Assembly: GCA_900551325.1 (NCBI GenBank)
Contig: URVM01000033.1
Location: 1-26,434 of the forward strand
DNA: 26,434 bases
Direction of reading: 5' to 3'
From: an uncultured Eubacteriales bacterium
GTDB taxonomy: Bacteria > Bacillota > Clostridia > Lachnospirales > Cellulosilyticaceae
Shown piece by piece: positions 6,067 through 13,796 of the stretch (its first letter is position 1; each line of letters begins with the position of its first letter). The position numbers and the translations under genes are program-made. The notes beneath the pieces are model-generated. The model had not been told where the DNA came from and ran no database searches. It was given only the letters and a program-made list of their open reading frames with translations.

Positions 6067-6825
6067 CTATATTCTAAACAGTTTTTTTGCATTATTTAAA
6101 GTTATTTTACACACCTCATCAGCTGTAATACCCTTTATTTCAGCAATTTTATCTATGACAAAAGGTAAATAAGAAGAGTCATTACGCTTTCCTCTATGAG
6201 GAACTGGTGTTAAATAAGGGCAATCTGTTTCAATAAGTATTTTATCTAAAGGAATATATTCAACTACTTCTACAGTCTTTCTTGCATTTTTAAAAGTAAG
6301 AGAGCCTCCTATTCCTATATAAAATCCTCTTTTTACATATTCTATAGCTAATTCACGACTTCCTGAAAAGCAGTGAATTACACCTTCCTTTATGCCACTT
6401 TCCTTTATAATATCAAATGTAAGTTGGCTTGCTTCTCTACTATGAATACTTACTGGTACATCTAACTTTTTAGCTAATTCTAGTTGTAACTTAAACCATT
6501 TAATTTGATCTTCAGGTGATGAAAGATTGTAGTAATAATCAAGCCCTATTTCACCTATACCTACTACTTTAGGTAGTCTAGCCATTTCTTCTAGTGTTTC
6601 TAAATCTTCCATAGTCATACTACTTACATCATGAGGATGTACACCTACTGTAGCATAAATAAAAGGATATTTATGAGCTAATGCCACACTTTCCTTAGAA
6701 GAATCCATATCCGCCCCTATATTAATAATATATTCTACACCTTCTTCATGGATTCTATTTAAAAGTGCATCTCGATCTTCATCAAATCGTTCATCATTAT
6801 AATGTGCATGTGAGTCAAAATACAT
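6067..6825 (-). CDS. tatD: TatD family metal-dependent hydrolase/deoxyribonuclease
   Basis: The 252-residue protein is full length for the TatD family (B. subtilis YabD type), TIM-barrel metal-dependent phosphodiesterases. The metal ligands are visible in order: DSHAHYND (H6, H8), GVHPHD, GEIGLDYYY with the bridging Glu, PVSIHSREA, VIHCFSGS and the final IETDCPYLTP with the catalytic Asp. The start follows TTAAGGAG, which overlaps the stop codon of the upstream phosphatase gene, so the two are probably coupled. The gene usually sits between metG and yabE in Firmicutes; here four other genes separate it from metG. The biological substrate of this subgroup is not settled; DNA 3' ends are a likely one. 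Confidence 0.94.
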   Translation of the reverse strand: MYFDSHAHYNDERFDEDRDALLNRIHEEGVEYIINIGADMDSSKESVALAHKYPFIYATVGVHPHDVSSMTMEDLETLEEMARLPKVVGIGEIGLDYYYNLSSPEDQIKWFKLQLELAKKLDVPVSIHSREASQLTFDIIKESGIKEGVIHCFSGSRELAIEYVKRGFYIGIGGSLTFKNARKTVEVVEYIPLDKILIETDCPYLTPVPHRGKRNDSSYLPFVIDKIAEIKGITADEVCKITLNNAKKLFRI

Positions 6826-6835
6826 AGTCGTCTCC

Positions 6836-7477
6836 TTAAATTGCTTTTTTATCTACTGTATATATTTGTTCATAAACATTTGGATAGCATTCATTCATAA
6901 TCCACTTTTCAAATTCTCTCCAACTTCTAACCCTTGGATAACTTGAACAAGCTTTCTGATTGTGTGGCCTGTCAAAGATAATTGGTGTTCCGCCCGCTTC
7001 TTTAAAATCTACTATATTATGCATACCATCATCTAGTAGGTAGTCACCCTTTATCATATATTTTACTGAGCTGATAATAATATGATTTTGTGGGAAGAAT
7101 GGCATATAACGTTTAATCCATTCATACTTTGCCTCTACGGAACTTGGGTGAGCCGCTGTTACAATATACATATCAAATAAATTACTTTCATAAAGTCTTT
7201 TAAAGGTTTCTATTGCTTCTTCTACGGGTTTTAAATTTCTAAAAAGCTCTGGCTCATGCATGATTTTTAATATATCTTCACCAAAAACGGATACTAAATC
7301 CCAACATACACAATCATCTGTCGTATAGTCGGTGTTATACTTTTCATTAAAGTTTTCTACTACCCCTTTAATATATTCAGCTAAAACATCATCTTGGTCT
7401 ATTAGTAATACAGGTTTATGTTTTTGCAAAGTCTTCACCTTCCTTCTCGCTAAATCTCTCCTGTAGCCCTTTATCAT
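6836..7477 (-). CDS. HAD-superfamily phosphatase, 5'(3')-deoxyribonucleotidase (NT5C) type
   Basis: The protein carries the HAD nucleophile motif as PVLLIDQDDVLA (Asp at about 27 and 29), the later MYIVTAAHP motif with Thr in the motif II position, a conserved Lys in the VKYMIKGDYLLDDG segment, and the acidic DDG of motif IV. This matches the 5'-nucleotidase, deoxy (pyrimidine), cytosolic type C family, which dephosphorylates deoxyribonucleoside monophosphates; some members act on other small phosphates. Its start is uncertain. The ATG at 7477 has only GCGAGG directly upstream, while an in-frame TTG about 16 codons downstream lies six bases after GAAGGTG. The N-terminal 15 residues are very basic and unlike the family, which favours the later start. 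It is in a tight cluster with tatD downstream. Confidence 0.8.
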   Translation of the reverse strand: MIKGYRRDLARRKVKTLQKHKPVLLIDQDDVLAEYIKGVVENFNEKYNTDYTTDDCVCWDLVSVFGEDILKIMHEPELFRNLKPVEEAIETFKRLYESNLFDMYIVTAAHPSSVEAKYEWIKRYMPFFPQNHIIISSVKYMIKGDYLLDDGMHNIVDFKEAGGTPIIFDRPHNQKACSSYPRVRSWREFEKWIMNECYPNVYEQIYTVDKKAI

Positions 7478-7529
7478 ACCTCGCTTTATCTATTTTGTCC
7501 ATTTACAAATTTAGGTTAATAATATTTTA

Positions 7530-7718
7530 TTAAATAGAAGCTTTTTCGTGCCTTTTTTGCTCTAATTTTTCGATTTCCTCTAGAATAGCTTCTTTTTTGC
7601 GAAGTATGTTATTAGGTTGCTTATTATAAGGTGAATTTTTAAATTGAATATCTAGCGTTTGAAGTAATGCTTTTTGCATTTTTATTTCTTTTTCTAACTC
7701 TTTTACATCTTCTGTCAT
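7530..7718 (-). CDS. Small coiled-coil protein of unknown function (62 aa)
   Basis: The ATG follows AAAGGAG at normal spacing, and that site overlaps the stop codon of the acetyltransferase gene, so translation should be coupled. The protein is almost entirely charged helix: an N-terminal segment TEDVKELEKEIKMQKALLQ and a C-terminal KKEAILEEIEKLEQKRHEK with heptad spacing, joined by a short Asn/Pro turn (NSPYNKQPNN). This predicts a two-helix antiparallel hairpin. It has no signal peptide, Cys or metal-binding residues. I do not recognise the family. The good ribosome binding site and dense spacing support it as a real gene. Confidence 0.75.
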   Translation of the reverse strand: MTEDVKELEKEIKMQKALLQTLDIQFKNSPYNKQPNNILRKKEAILEEIEKLEQKRHEKASI

Positions 7719-7739
7719 ATTTGTTATGAACTCCTTTAA

Positions 7740-8915
7740 TTAGAAGTAATCATAAAGTGCTACTTTACTACGATTTACCTTAAAGCATTCTGCTATCTGG
7801 TCTTTTGATTGCTTCCATTGTATTTTTTCTAATATCTCTAACTCTTTAATTGTTCTAAAACCTATAAGTAATTGAGTAAGCTCCCTAATATCTATACTAA
7901 GCTCAGCTTCATCATTTACCTTTTGAACATCTACCTCACCTAAATTAATACTTACTTTAAAACATCCTTTGTTCCAATCACATATATCATCATTTACTTC
8001 TATTATAAAGGTACCATCTTTTTGAAACTTATAGGCTTTAAGCGCTTTACAAACATCTATAATTCTTCCCATCATGTAGCTATCAATACATGTGTTACAT
8101 TTAGGGTTAGTAAGTACGTCTAGTAATATATCATGCTCTTTTGCTAATATATGGACTTTTGTTACTTGAGCACTGTGACTACAAATATAATTCAAGAAGC
8201 TTCTTAATGCTCCTAGTGTTGTATACTGAATCTCAATTACATCAAAAGTTAAAGTAGCATGGGTAATTTTATAAATCATATACCCTTCTACATTTCCCTC
8301 GTTGTTTCTATATAATACAGTATAATGGTCAAGCTTTCGACTTATACGTCTTTCCCACTGGCTTTCATCTCTTGTACATGCACCATTTAAATTCTGGATA
8401 TATGTCTCATAGAATCTACTAAGCTCCTCCATAGTAGTGGTATTAACATATTCTATACGTCCCTCATTTTTGAACTTCTTAAGTCTTTCAATTTCAAAGC
8501 TATACAATATGTTGTTATAGCACCATTTCCAACCTAATTTTTCATAAAACTCATAAGAAAAAGGAGCAAGCATAGAGTATACGGCATTTTGTTCATACAT
8601 TACTTTAAGACCTTCTTTAATAAGATTACTACAAACACCGCCACTTCTATAGGTACTAGCTGTGGTTACCCCACCTAACCCTGCCATTTTTAAAGGTTTT
8701 CCATCTATATACATAGTTCGATAAGGAATAGATATACAACTTGCTAATATTTCTTCATCAAAAGCTCCTAATACTGTTTCCCTTTCAGGTGTAGAGCGTC
8801 TCCAATCCTCTTTAAAATCTTCAGCCGTACACATTTTAAAGCAATAAGTCATTAGGTCAATAAAACGTTGTTCATAAGTAGCTTTATCTTCATTCATTTT
8901 AATTGTTTTTATCAT
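7740..8915 (-). CDS. Eis-type GNAT N-acetyltransferase with C-terminal SCP2-like domain
   Basis: The 391-residue protein has the build of the Eis family: two GNAT domains and a C-terminal SCP2-like domain. The acetyl-CoA binding site appears as GVTTASTYRSGGVCSNLI. The motif FYEKLGWKWC holds the Tyr that serves as general acid in Eis. The chain ends in VALYDYF; a C-terminal aromatic carboxylate is the general base in characterised Eis enzymes, so catalytic parts look intact. Mycobacterial Eis acetylates lysines and multiple amines of aminoglycosides, but Firmicute homologues are mostly uncharacterised and the substrate cannot be read from sequence. The start follows AAGGAGC. It heads the cluster of acetyltransferase, coiled-coil protein, NT5C-like phosphatase and tatD, divergent from the coat-like chitinase gene. 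Confidence 0.85.
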   Translation of the reverse strand: MIKTIKMNEDKATYEQRFIDLMTYCFKMCTAEDFKEDWRRSTPERETVLGAFDEEILASCISIPYRTMYIDGKPLKMAGLGGVTTASTYRSGGVCSNLIKEGLKVMYEQNAVYSMLAPFSYEFYEKLGWKWCYNNILYSFEIERLKKFKNEGRIEYVNTTTMEELSRFYETYIQNLNGACTRDESQWERRISRKLDHYTVLYRNNEGNVEGYMIYKITHATLTFDVIEIQYTTLGALRSFLNYICSHSAQVTKVHILAKEHDILLDVLTNPKCNTCIDSYMMGRIIDVCKALKAYKFQKDGTFIIEVNDDICDWNKGCFKVSINLGEVDVQKVNDEAELSIDIRELTQLLIGFRTIKELEILEKIQWKQSKDQIAECFKVNRSKVALYDYF

Positions 8916-9012
8916 TATTTCTGCTCCTTATCTCTTTAATATAGTTAAGTTTATTTTAACCTCTTATAGATTTTTTTGCAAAATCTAATTATTTTCCATA
9001 TGACAAGCACAA

Positions 9013-9041
9013 TTGTAAATATATGTAAATACTATTATTAT
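9013..9041 (+). promoter_or_regulatory. Possible promoter of the chitinase-like gene
   Basis: TTGTAA (9013-9018), a 17-base spacer and TATTAT (9036-9041) fit a sigma-A promoter loosely, 28 bases before the start codon. A sporulation sigma factor would be expected if the product is a coat protein. I looked for a sigma-K-like CATAnnnTA box and found only CATATGACA at 8998-9006, which does not fit well. Confidence 0.35.
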
Positions 9042-9068
9042 ATAACATTATTAAAGGAGTGTTCATCC

Positions 9069-10436
9069 ATGCCTCGTCTTCCTCAAATAGGCTCCAAATT
9101 TCCTAACTTCCGTGGAACGAGTAGTAAAGGCACGTGGAGCATTGTATGTATTTCTCCAACGAGTAATAATGCTACCTATTCCTATCTCTTAGACCATGCA
9201 GATGAGTTTAACAATAGTGATATTCAGGTAACACAATTACAAGCTCGCATATCAGATACTACTCTTTATATTATAGATTCTAATTATATACTTAGAGCGG
9301 CTATTCATAACAATGAAGATGCCCCATTAACTGCTCATGACTTAATTAATATTGTAGATGCTCTTCGTTCACAATATAGACCTGAAATCCAAAGTGTTAA
9401 TAATCAACCTATCAATCCTGCTTGCCCAAATGTAGAAAAGATTGTAGGTGAATACATTCTTGGTGATCCTAGCAATGTAGATCCTTATTTATTAGATTTT
9501 GTTATTTATGCCTTTGCCCTTATCCAACCTGATTTAACATTAGATGTTTATTCTAGACGTTACTTACAGGAACTTGCTGATTTACGTCTAATTGATCCTA
9601 ACTTAAAAGTGATACTAGGAATAGGTGGTTGGGGTAATGATGGATTCTCTGATGCGGCCCTTACTCCTAGATCCAGATACAACTTCGCCCGTGAAGTTAA
9701 AAGGTGGGTAGATGAATATAATCTTGATGGAGTAGATATCGACTGGGAATACCCTGGTTCAAGTGCTGCTGGTATAAAATCTCGTCCTCAAGATAGAGAA
9801 AACTTTACCCTCCTTCTTCAAGCCCTTCGTGATGTTCTTGGGCCTGATGCTTGGATTAGTGTAGCTGGTGTAGGTGATTCTTCCTATATTAGAAATGTAG
9901 ATATTGCTGCTATTGGACAAATTATTGATTACTTTAATTTAATGGCTTATGATTTTACAGCCGGTGTTACAGGTGCTCAAGGTGCAAAACATCATTCAAA
10001 TTTATTCCCATCTGATTTAGCTTTAAATAACTTAAGCATAGACCTTTACGTTCAAAACCTTATTGATGCAGGTATGCCATCTGAAAAGATTCTCATGGGT
10101 CTTCCACTTTATGGACGTAATGGTGCTACCATTACGAGAACTTTTGATGAAATTAGACGTTCTTACCTTAACAAAAATGGTTATAGAGTAAGATGGGATG
10201 ATGTAGCTAAGGCACCTTATATTGTTGATAGTTCTGGCAATTTTGCTCTAGGTTTTGATAATAATATTTCTATATACTTTAAAGGTAAATATGTAGATGA
10301 TAACTGCTTAGGTGGTCTCTTTACATGGCAATCTAATATGGATAGAGCTAATATATTAGCAGATGCTATGAATTTAGCTATTAATGATCCACGAGCCTTA
10401 GAAGATATATTGAAAAAAGAATATCTAGGACAATAA
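9069..10436 (+). CDS. Peroxiredoxin-like/GH18 chitinase fusion, CotE-like
   Basis: I start at the ATG at 9069, seven bases after AAAGGAGTG; an earlier in-frame ATG lacks a site. The 455-residue protein has no signal peptide. Residues 5-100 look like a shortened peroxiredoxin: PQIGSKFPNF at the start, and IIDSNYILRAA followed by LINIVDALR at the end, as in peroxiredoxins, but about 60 residues are missing and the PxxxTxxC site reads PTSNNATY, so the peroxidatic Cys is gone. From about residue 118 a glycosyl hydrolase family 18 barrel follows, with VILGIGGWG, the catalytic DIDWE (D223, D225, E227), NLMAYDF and LFTWQSN, so chitinase/N-acetylglucosaminidase activity is plausible. Clostridioides difficile CotE, a spore coat protein, has the same domain order with an active peroxiredoxin. 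A coat location here is inference. Confidence 0.85.
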   Translation: MPRLPQIGSKFPNFRGTSSKGTWSIVCISPTSNNATYSYLLDHADEFNNSDIQVTQLQARISDTTLYIIDSNYILRAAIHNNEDAPLTAHDLINIVDALRSQYRPEIQSVNNQPINPACPNVEKIVGEYILGDPSNVDPYLLDFVIYAFALIQPDLTLDVYSRRYLQELADLRLIDPNLKVILGIGGWGNDGFSDAALTPRSRYNFAREVKRWVDEYNLDGVDIDWEYPGSSAAGIKSRPQDRENFTLLLQALRDVLGPDAWISVAGVGDSSYIRNVDIAAIGQIIDYFNLMAYDFTAGVTGAQGAKHHSNLFPSDLALNNLSIDLYVQNLIDAGMPSEKILMGLPLYGRNGATITRTFDEIRRSYLNKNGYRVRWDDVAKAPYIVDSSGNFALGFDNNISIYFKGKYVDDNCLGGLFTWQSNMDRANILADAMNLAINDPRALEDILKKEYLGQ

Positions 10437-10450
10437 GCTCATCTAAATTA

Positions 10451-10493
10451 AAAGGCTACCTTTACTTTTTATAGAAAAGTAAAGGTAGCCTTT
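10451..10493. terminator. Bidirectional terminator between the chitinase-like gene and metG
   Basis: Two perfect 19-base arms around GGCTACCTTTACTTTT pair over a 5-base loop, with A-rich and T-rich flanks on both sides. It lies between two convergent genes. Confidence 0.92.
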
Positions 10494-10515
10494 ATTTTAT
10501 TATTTTATTATTTTA

Positions 10516-12474
10516 TTATCTTACTTCTGCTCCATGAACCATTTCACCAAGTGGCCCTACTGCTACTAAGTTATCATTATCATCAGATGCACAAAGTACC
10601 ATACCTTCAGAAAGGATACCACGAAGTTTAACTGGTTTTAGATTTGTTACAACAACTACTTTTTTACCTACAAATTCTTCTGGTGTGTAGTATTTTGCAA
10701 TACCAGATACAATTTGTCTTATTTCATTACCTATTTTAATTTTAGATACAAGTAATTTATCTGCTTTTGGTACACGCTCACATTCAATTACTTCACCTAC
10801 TTTAAGTTCTACTTTGCTAAAATCATCAATTGTGATTTCTTCTTTAGCAGGTTTTTCAGGTTTAGCTTCTTCTTTTGGAGCTGCTTGAGCCTGAGTTTTA
10901 GCTATTGCTGCTTCAAGTTCTGCTAATTCTTTTTCTTTATCAATACGTGGGAACATATTTGTACCTTTTTTAGCATGTACAGTCTTTGGCATAGTTCCCC
11001 ATGTGTGGATTGTATCCCATGCTGTAAGCTCTCCACGTGTTAAACCAATTTGTTCCCAAATAAGTTCTGGTGTACGAGGCATAAATGGTTCTATCATAAT
11101 ACTTACAATACGTAAGCCTTCTGCTAATGTGTAAAGTACACCTGCAAGCTTAGCTTTATTTGCTTCATCTTTTGCAAGTACCCATGGCATTGTTTCATCA
11201 ATATACTTGTTAAATCTTCTAATGATTACCCATATATCTTCAAGAGCATTATTGAAGAAAAGTTTCTCCATATTTGCTTCCATTTTAGCAATTTGTTCTT
11301 GTACAAGCTTTTGTACATCTTTATCAAACTCATTACCTTCTTGTACTTCTGGTAATACTCCACCTTCAAAGTACTTTTCAATCATAGCAACTGTACGAGA
11401 TGTAAGGTTACCTAAGTCGTTTGCAAGGTCAGAGTTAATACGTGAAATAAGCGCTTCATTTGTGAAGTTACCATCTTGTCCGAATGCAATTTCACGAAGA
11501 AGGAAGTAACGAATAGCATCACTACCATAGCGATTTACTAAAACACTAGGATCTACTACGTTTCCTTTTGATTTACTCATTTTCCCACCATCAATTACAA
11601 GCCATCCATGACCAAATACTTGTTTTGGAAGAGGAAGATCTAAAGCCATAAGAATTGCTGGCCAAATAATTGTATGGAAACGAATAATTTCTTTACCTAC
11701 TAAGTGTACATCTGCTGGCCAGAACTTATTATAAAGTTCTTCATTATCACTAGCATATCCCAGTGCTGAAATATAGTTTGATAAAGCATCAAGCCATACA
11801 TATACAACATGATTTGTATCAAACTCTACTGGAATACCCCATTTAAATGATGTACGAGATACACAAAGGTCCTCGAGGCCTGGGCGAAGGAAGTTATTAA
11901 GCATCTCATTTTGTCTTGTTTGTGGTTGAATGAATTCTGGATGGTCTTCAATATGTTTAATTAAACGGTCTTGGTATTTAGAAAGCTTGAAGAAATAAGA
12001 TTCTTCTTTAACTTTTTCGACTGGGCGACCACAATCTGGACATTTACCATCTACAAGTTGATGTTCTGTAAAGAATGTTTCACATGGTGTACAGTACATT
12101 CCTTCATATTCACTCTTATAAATATCACCTTTATCATAAAGTGCTTTGAAAATCTTTTGTACAGTAGCTGTATGATCTGCATCTGTTGTACGAATAAACT
12201 TATCATAACTAATATCCATAGTTTTCCAAAGATCTTTAATCCAATCTACGATATTATCTACGAATGCTTGAGGTGTTACACCTTCTTCAGCTGCACGACG
12301 TTCAATTTTTTGACCGTGTTCATCTGTTCCTGTAAGGAACATTACATCATATCCTCGTAGTCTTTTATATCTTGACATAGCATCTGCTGCCACTGTTGTA
12401 TACGAATGTCCTATATGAAGCTTATTACTTGGATAATATATAGGGGTTGTAATATAATATGTTGGTTTGCTCAT
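10516..12474 (-). CDS. metG: Methionyl-tRNA synthetase
   Basis: It charges tRNA-Met with methionine in the cytoplasm. The 652-residue chain shows the class I HIGH motif as HIGH in YYPSNKLHIGHSYTT (20-23), a single zinc knuckle (CTPC...CPDC), the KMSKS loop in GGKMSKSKGNVV, the anticodon-binding helical domain, an Ala/Lys/Glu-rich linker and a C-terminal tRNA-binding OB domain (from about IDDFSKVELKVGEV). This is the usual Bacillus-type layout. The start follows AAGGAGG. No T-box or SAM riboswitch is visible in the 140 bases upstream; instead a promoter with an internal palindrome is present. Its usual partner tatD lies about 3.7 kb downstream, beyond the chitinase-like gene and the acetyltransferase cluster. 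Confidence 0.97.
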   Translation of the reverse strand: MSKPTYYITTPIYYPSNKLHIGHSYTTVAADAMSRYKRLRGYDVMFLTGTDEHGQKIERRAAEEGVTPQAFVDNIVDWIKDLWKTMDISYDKFIRTTDADHTATVQKIFKALYDKGDIYKSEYEGMYCTPCETFFTEHQLVDGKCPDCGRPVEKVKEESYFFKLSKYQDRLIKHIEDHPEFIQPQTRQNEMLNNFLRPGLEDLCVSRTSFKWGIPVEFDTNHVVYVWLDALSNYISALGYASDNEELYNKFWPADVHLVGKEIIRFHTIIWPAILMALDLPLPKQVFGHGWLVIDGGKMSKSKGNVVDPSVLVNRYGSDAIRYFLLREIAFGQDGNFTNEALISRINSDLANDLGNLTSRTVAMIEKYFEGGVLPEVQEGNEFDKDVQKLVQEQIAKMEANMEKLFFNNALEDIWVIIRRFNKYIDETMPWVLAKDEANKAKLAGVLYTLAEGLRIVSIMIEPFMPRTPELIWEQIGLTRGELTAWDTIHTWGTMPKTVHAKKGTNMFPRIDKEKELAELEAAIAKTQAQAAPKEEAKPEKPAKEEITIDDFSKVELKVGEVIECERVPKADKLLVSKIKIGNEIRQIVSGIAKYYTPEEFVGKKVVVVTNLKPVKLRGILSEGMVLCASDDNDNLVAVGPLGEMVHGAEVR

Positions 12475-12518
12475 TACGCCCTAGCCTCCTTAAGTTTGTT
12501 TTCTTTATCTCTTATTGT

Positions 12519-12547
12519 ATTATAGATACAAACGTATCTATTTACAA
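12519..12547 (-). promoter_or_regulatory. metG promoter with palindromic operator-like spacer
   Basis: TTGTAA (12547-12542), a 17-base spacer and TATAAT (12524-12519). The spacer and part of the -10 box form a perfect inverted repeat, ATAGATAC-GTTT-GTATCTAT (12522-12541). A repressor bound here would block RNA polymerase directly; alternatively the symmetry is incidental. Confidence 0.6.
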
Positions 12548-12615
12548 CAACCTTGACTTAAAATATTATCTATATTTCCTATAGTGTGACTAAATTCTCT
12601 TTATTTCATACTTGA

Positions 12616-13185
12616 TTACAGGTTAAATTCTTTAATTTTTTCCATAAACTTTTTATAAAGGATAAGCATATCTGGTTCATTATGAATATAAGTATCTAAT
12701 TCACTTACTGGTATCCATTTTACTCCACTATTTTCATCTGGTTTAACGATTAATGCTTCCTCTTCATCTACCTCTACTAAATAGGCAATTGATAAATGTA
12801 CGTGTGCTGATACATAAACACCTTTTTTTACATGTCCTTTTACTGGTAGTACATCTAAAGAGAATATTTCCTGAGAAATAGGCCTTACTTCTTTAACTCC
12901 TGTTTCTTCTTGTGCCTCTCTAATGGCTACTACTAGAAAATCTGCATCACCATCTGTATGTCCACCTGTCCATGACCATGCATTATAAATATTATGATGA
13001 ATCATAAGTACTTTATCTCTTGTCTTATTTACTATAAAACCAGAACTTGAAAAATGAGCAAGAGAATTATCTCTTGTTAGTAAGTTATCATATGTTTCTA
13101 CACATCCTAAAATAAGTGCCTTATCTTTCTCTTCTTGTTCATTATAAGGCTTATAGTCTCTTATATCCTTTATCCATTTTTCCAT
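12616..13185 (-). CDS. Nudix family hydrolase with altered Nudix box
   Basis: Nudix enzymes cleave nucleoside diphosphates linked to another group. The signature GX5EX7REUXEEXGU appears at 75-97 as GHTDGDADFLVVAIREAQEETGV: the REAQEETGV half with the metal-binding Glu residues is intact, but the first Glu position is Ala81. The surrounding WSWTGGHTDGD segment is typical of a Firmicute subfamily of ~180-190 residues, so the assignment to the fold is firm while the substrate is unknown. The ATG at 13185 is preceded by GGGGAAAATAGATGG-like sequence with a modest GGGG site. It reads away from the methionine operon and has no clear functional link to it. Confidence 0.88.
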   Translation of the reverse strand: MEKWIKDIRDYKPYNEQEEKDKALILGCVETYDNLLTRDNSLAHFSSSGFIVNKTRDKVLMIHHNIYNAWSWTGGHTDGDADFLVVAIREAQEETGVKEVRPISQEIFSLDVLPVKGHVKKGVYVSAHVHLSIAYLVEVDEEEALIVKPDENSGVKWIPVSELDTYIHNEPDMLILYKKFMEKIKEFNL

Positions 13186-13409
13186 CTATTTTCCCCATTT
13201 CTATATATTTTAATGTTTATTCTATCATAAGTTTTAAAGAAATAAAATTAAACTATCTCTAATTTAACTTAAATCTACTTGGTACTTTCATACAGTACAT
13301 GAAATAATAGTAAATAATCATTTTTTAAACAATTTTAACAGTTTTTCGTTTTTAATTTTATAATTATTAGTATATATTAAATAATAATTTATTTTTTATA
13401 AAAAATTTC
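13186..13409. other. AT-rich spacer between the Nudix gene and the methionine T-box
   Basis: I see no gene, structured RNA or convincing promoter in this stretch. It is very AT-rich and should carry the 5' control region of the Nudix gene on one side and upstream elements of the T-box promoter on the other. Confidence 0.5.
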
Positions 13410-13439
13410 TTGCTTTTTACTTTTGTCCTATGCTAGACT
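13410..13439 (+). promoter_or_regulatory. Probable promoter of the methionine T-box operon
   Basis: TTGCTT (13410-13415), an 18-base spacer and TAGACT (13434-13439). The boxes are imperfect; the placement just ahead of the T-box leader is the main support. Confidence 0.4.
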
Positions 13440-13444
13440 TCAAC

Positions 13445-13762
13445 TTAATCAAACGAACGAACAAACGCCTTGAAGAGGAGAGTAAGTTTAGGATGTCTCT
13501 AACCAGAGAGCTTCGGTAGCTGAGAAGAAGCAGAGAAGAATAAACTGAATATGGCCTCGGAGTGTTGCACCGACAGTCTTATCTAAGACTTAGGCTGCAA
13601 CAGGATTCGCCTGTTATAGCGATAGAGTATAATCATTTACCCACGTAAATGACGTACTTGAAGAGACTTATATTGTGAAATATAGGTGAATTAGAGTGGT
13701 ACCACGGAGTAAATATATACCCCGTCTCTATAGCATTATTAGCTATAGAGACGGGGTTTTTT
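13445..13762 (+). promoter_or_regulatory. Methionine-specific T-box riboswitch
   Basis: T-box leaders bind uncharged tRNA and then prevent transcription termination. Here stem I shows GAGG-AGAGTA-AGTTTA opposite TAAACT-GAATATGG-CCTC, placing the specifier codon ATG at 13551-13553 in the internal loop. The T-box sequence AGAGTGGTACCACGG lies at 13694-13708; its UGGU pairs with the ACCA end of a tRNA with discriminator A, as tRNA-Met has. A terminator follows: a 15-bp stem with arms 13720-13734 (CCCCGTCTCTATAGC) and 13742-13756, then six T. The methionine importer genes directly downstream agree with the specifier. Confidence 0.95.
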
Positions 13763-13796
13763 AATGCCCTTAAAGACATTCAAGGAGGTATAGAAG

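Noticed and set aside
8976..9068. Upstream start for the chitinase-like gene
   Set aside because: No ribosome binding site; it spans the likely promoter, whereas the ATG at 9069 follows AAAGGAGTG.
11971..12360. Open frame on the plus strand opposite metG
   Set aside because: It is a mirror of the conserved metG coding sequence, with no ribosome binding site and unlike any protein family.
12475..12615. T-box or SAM riboswitch upstream of metG
   Set aside because: I looked for GGGTGGNACCGCG-like and SAM-box motifs and found none in 140 bases; only the promoter with its palindrome is present.
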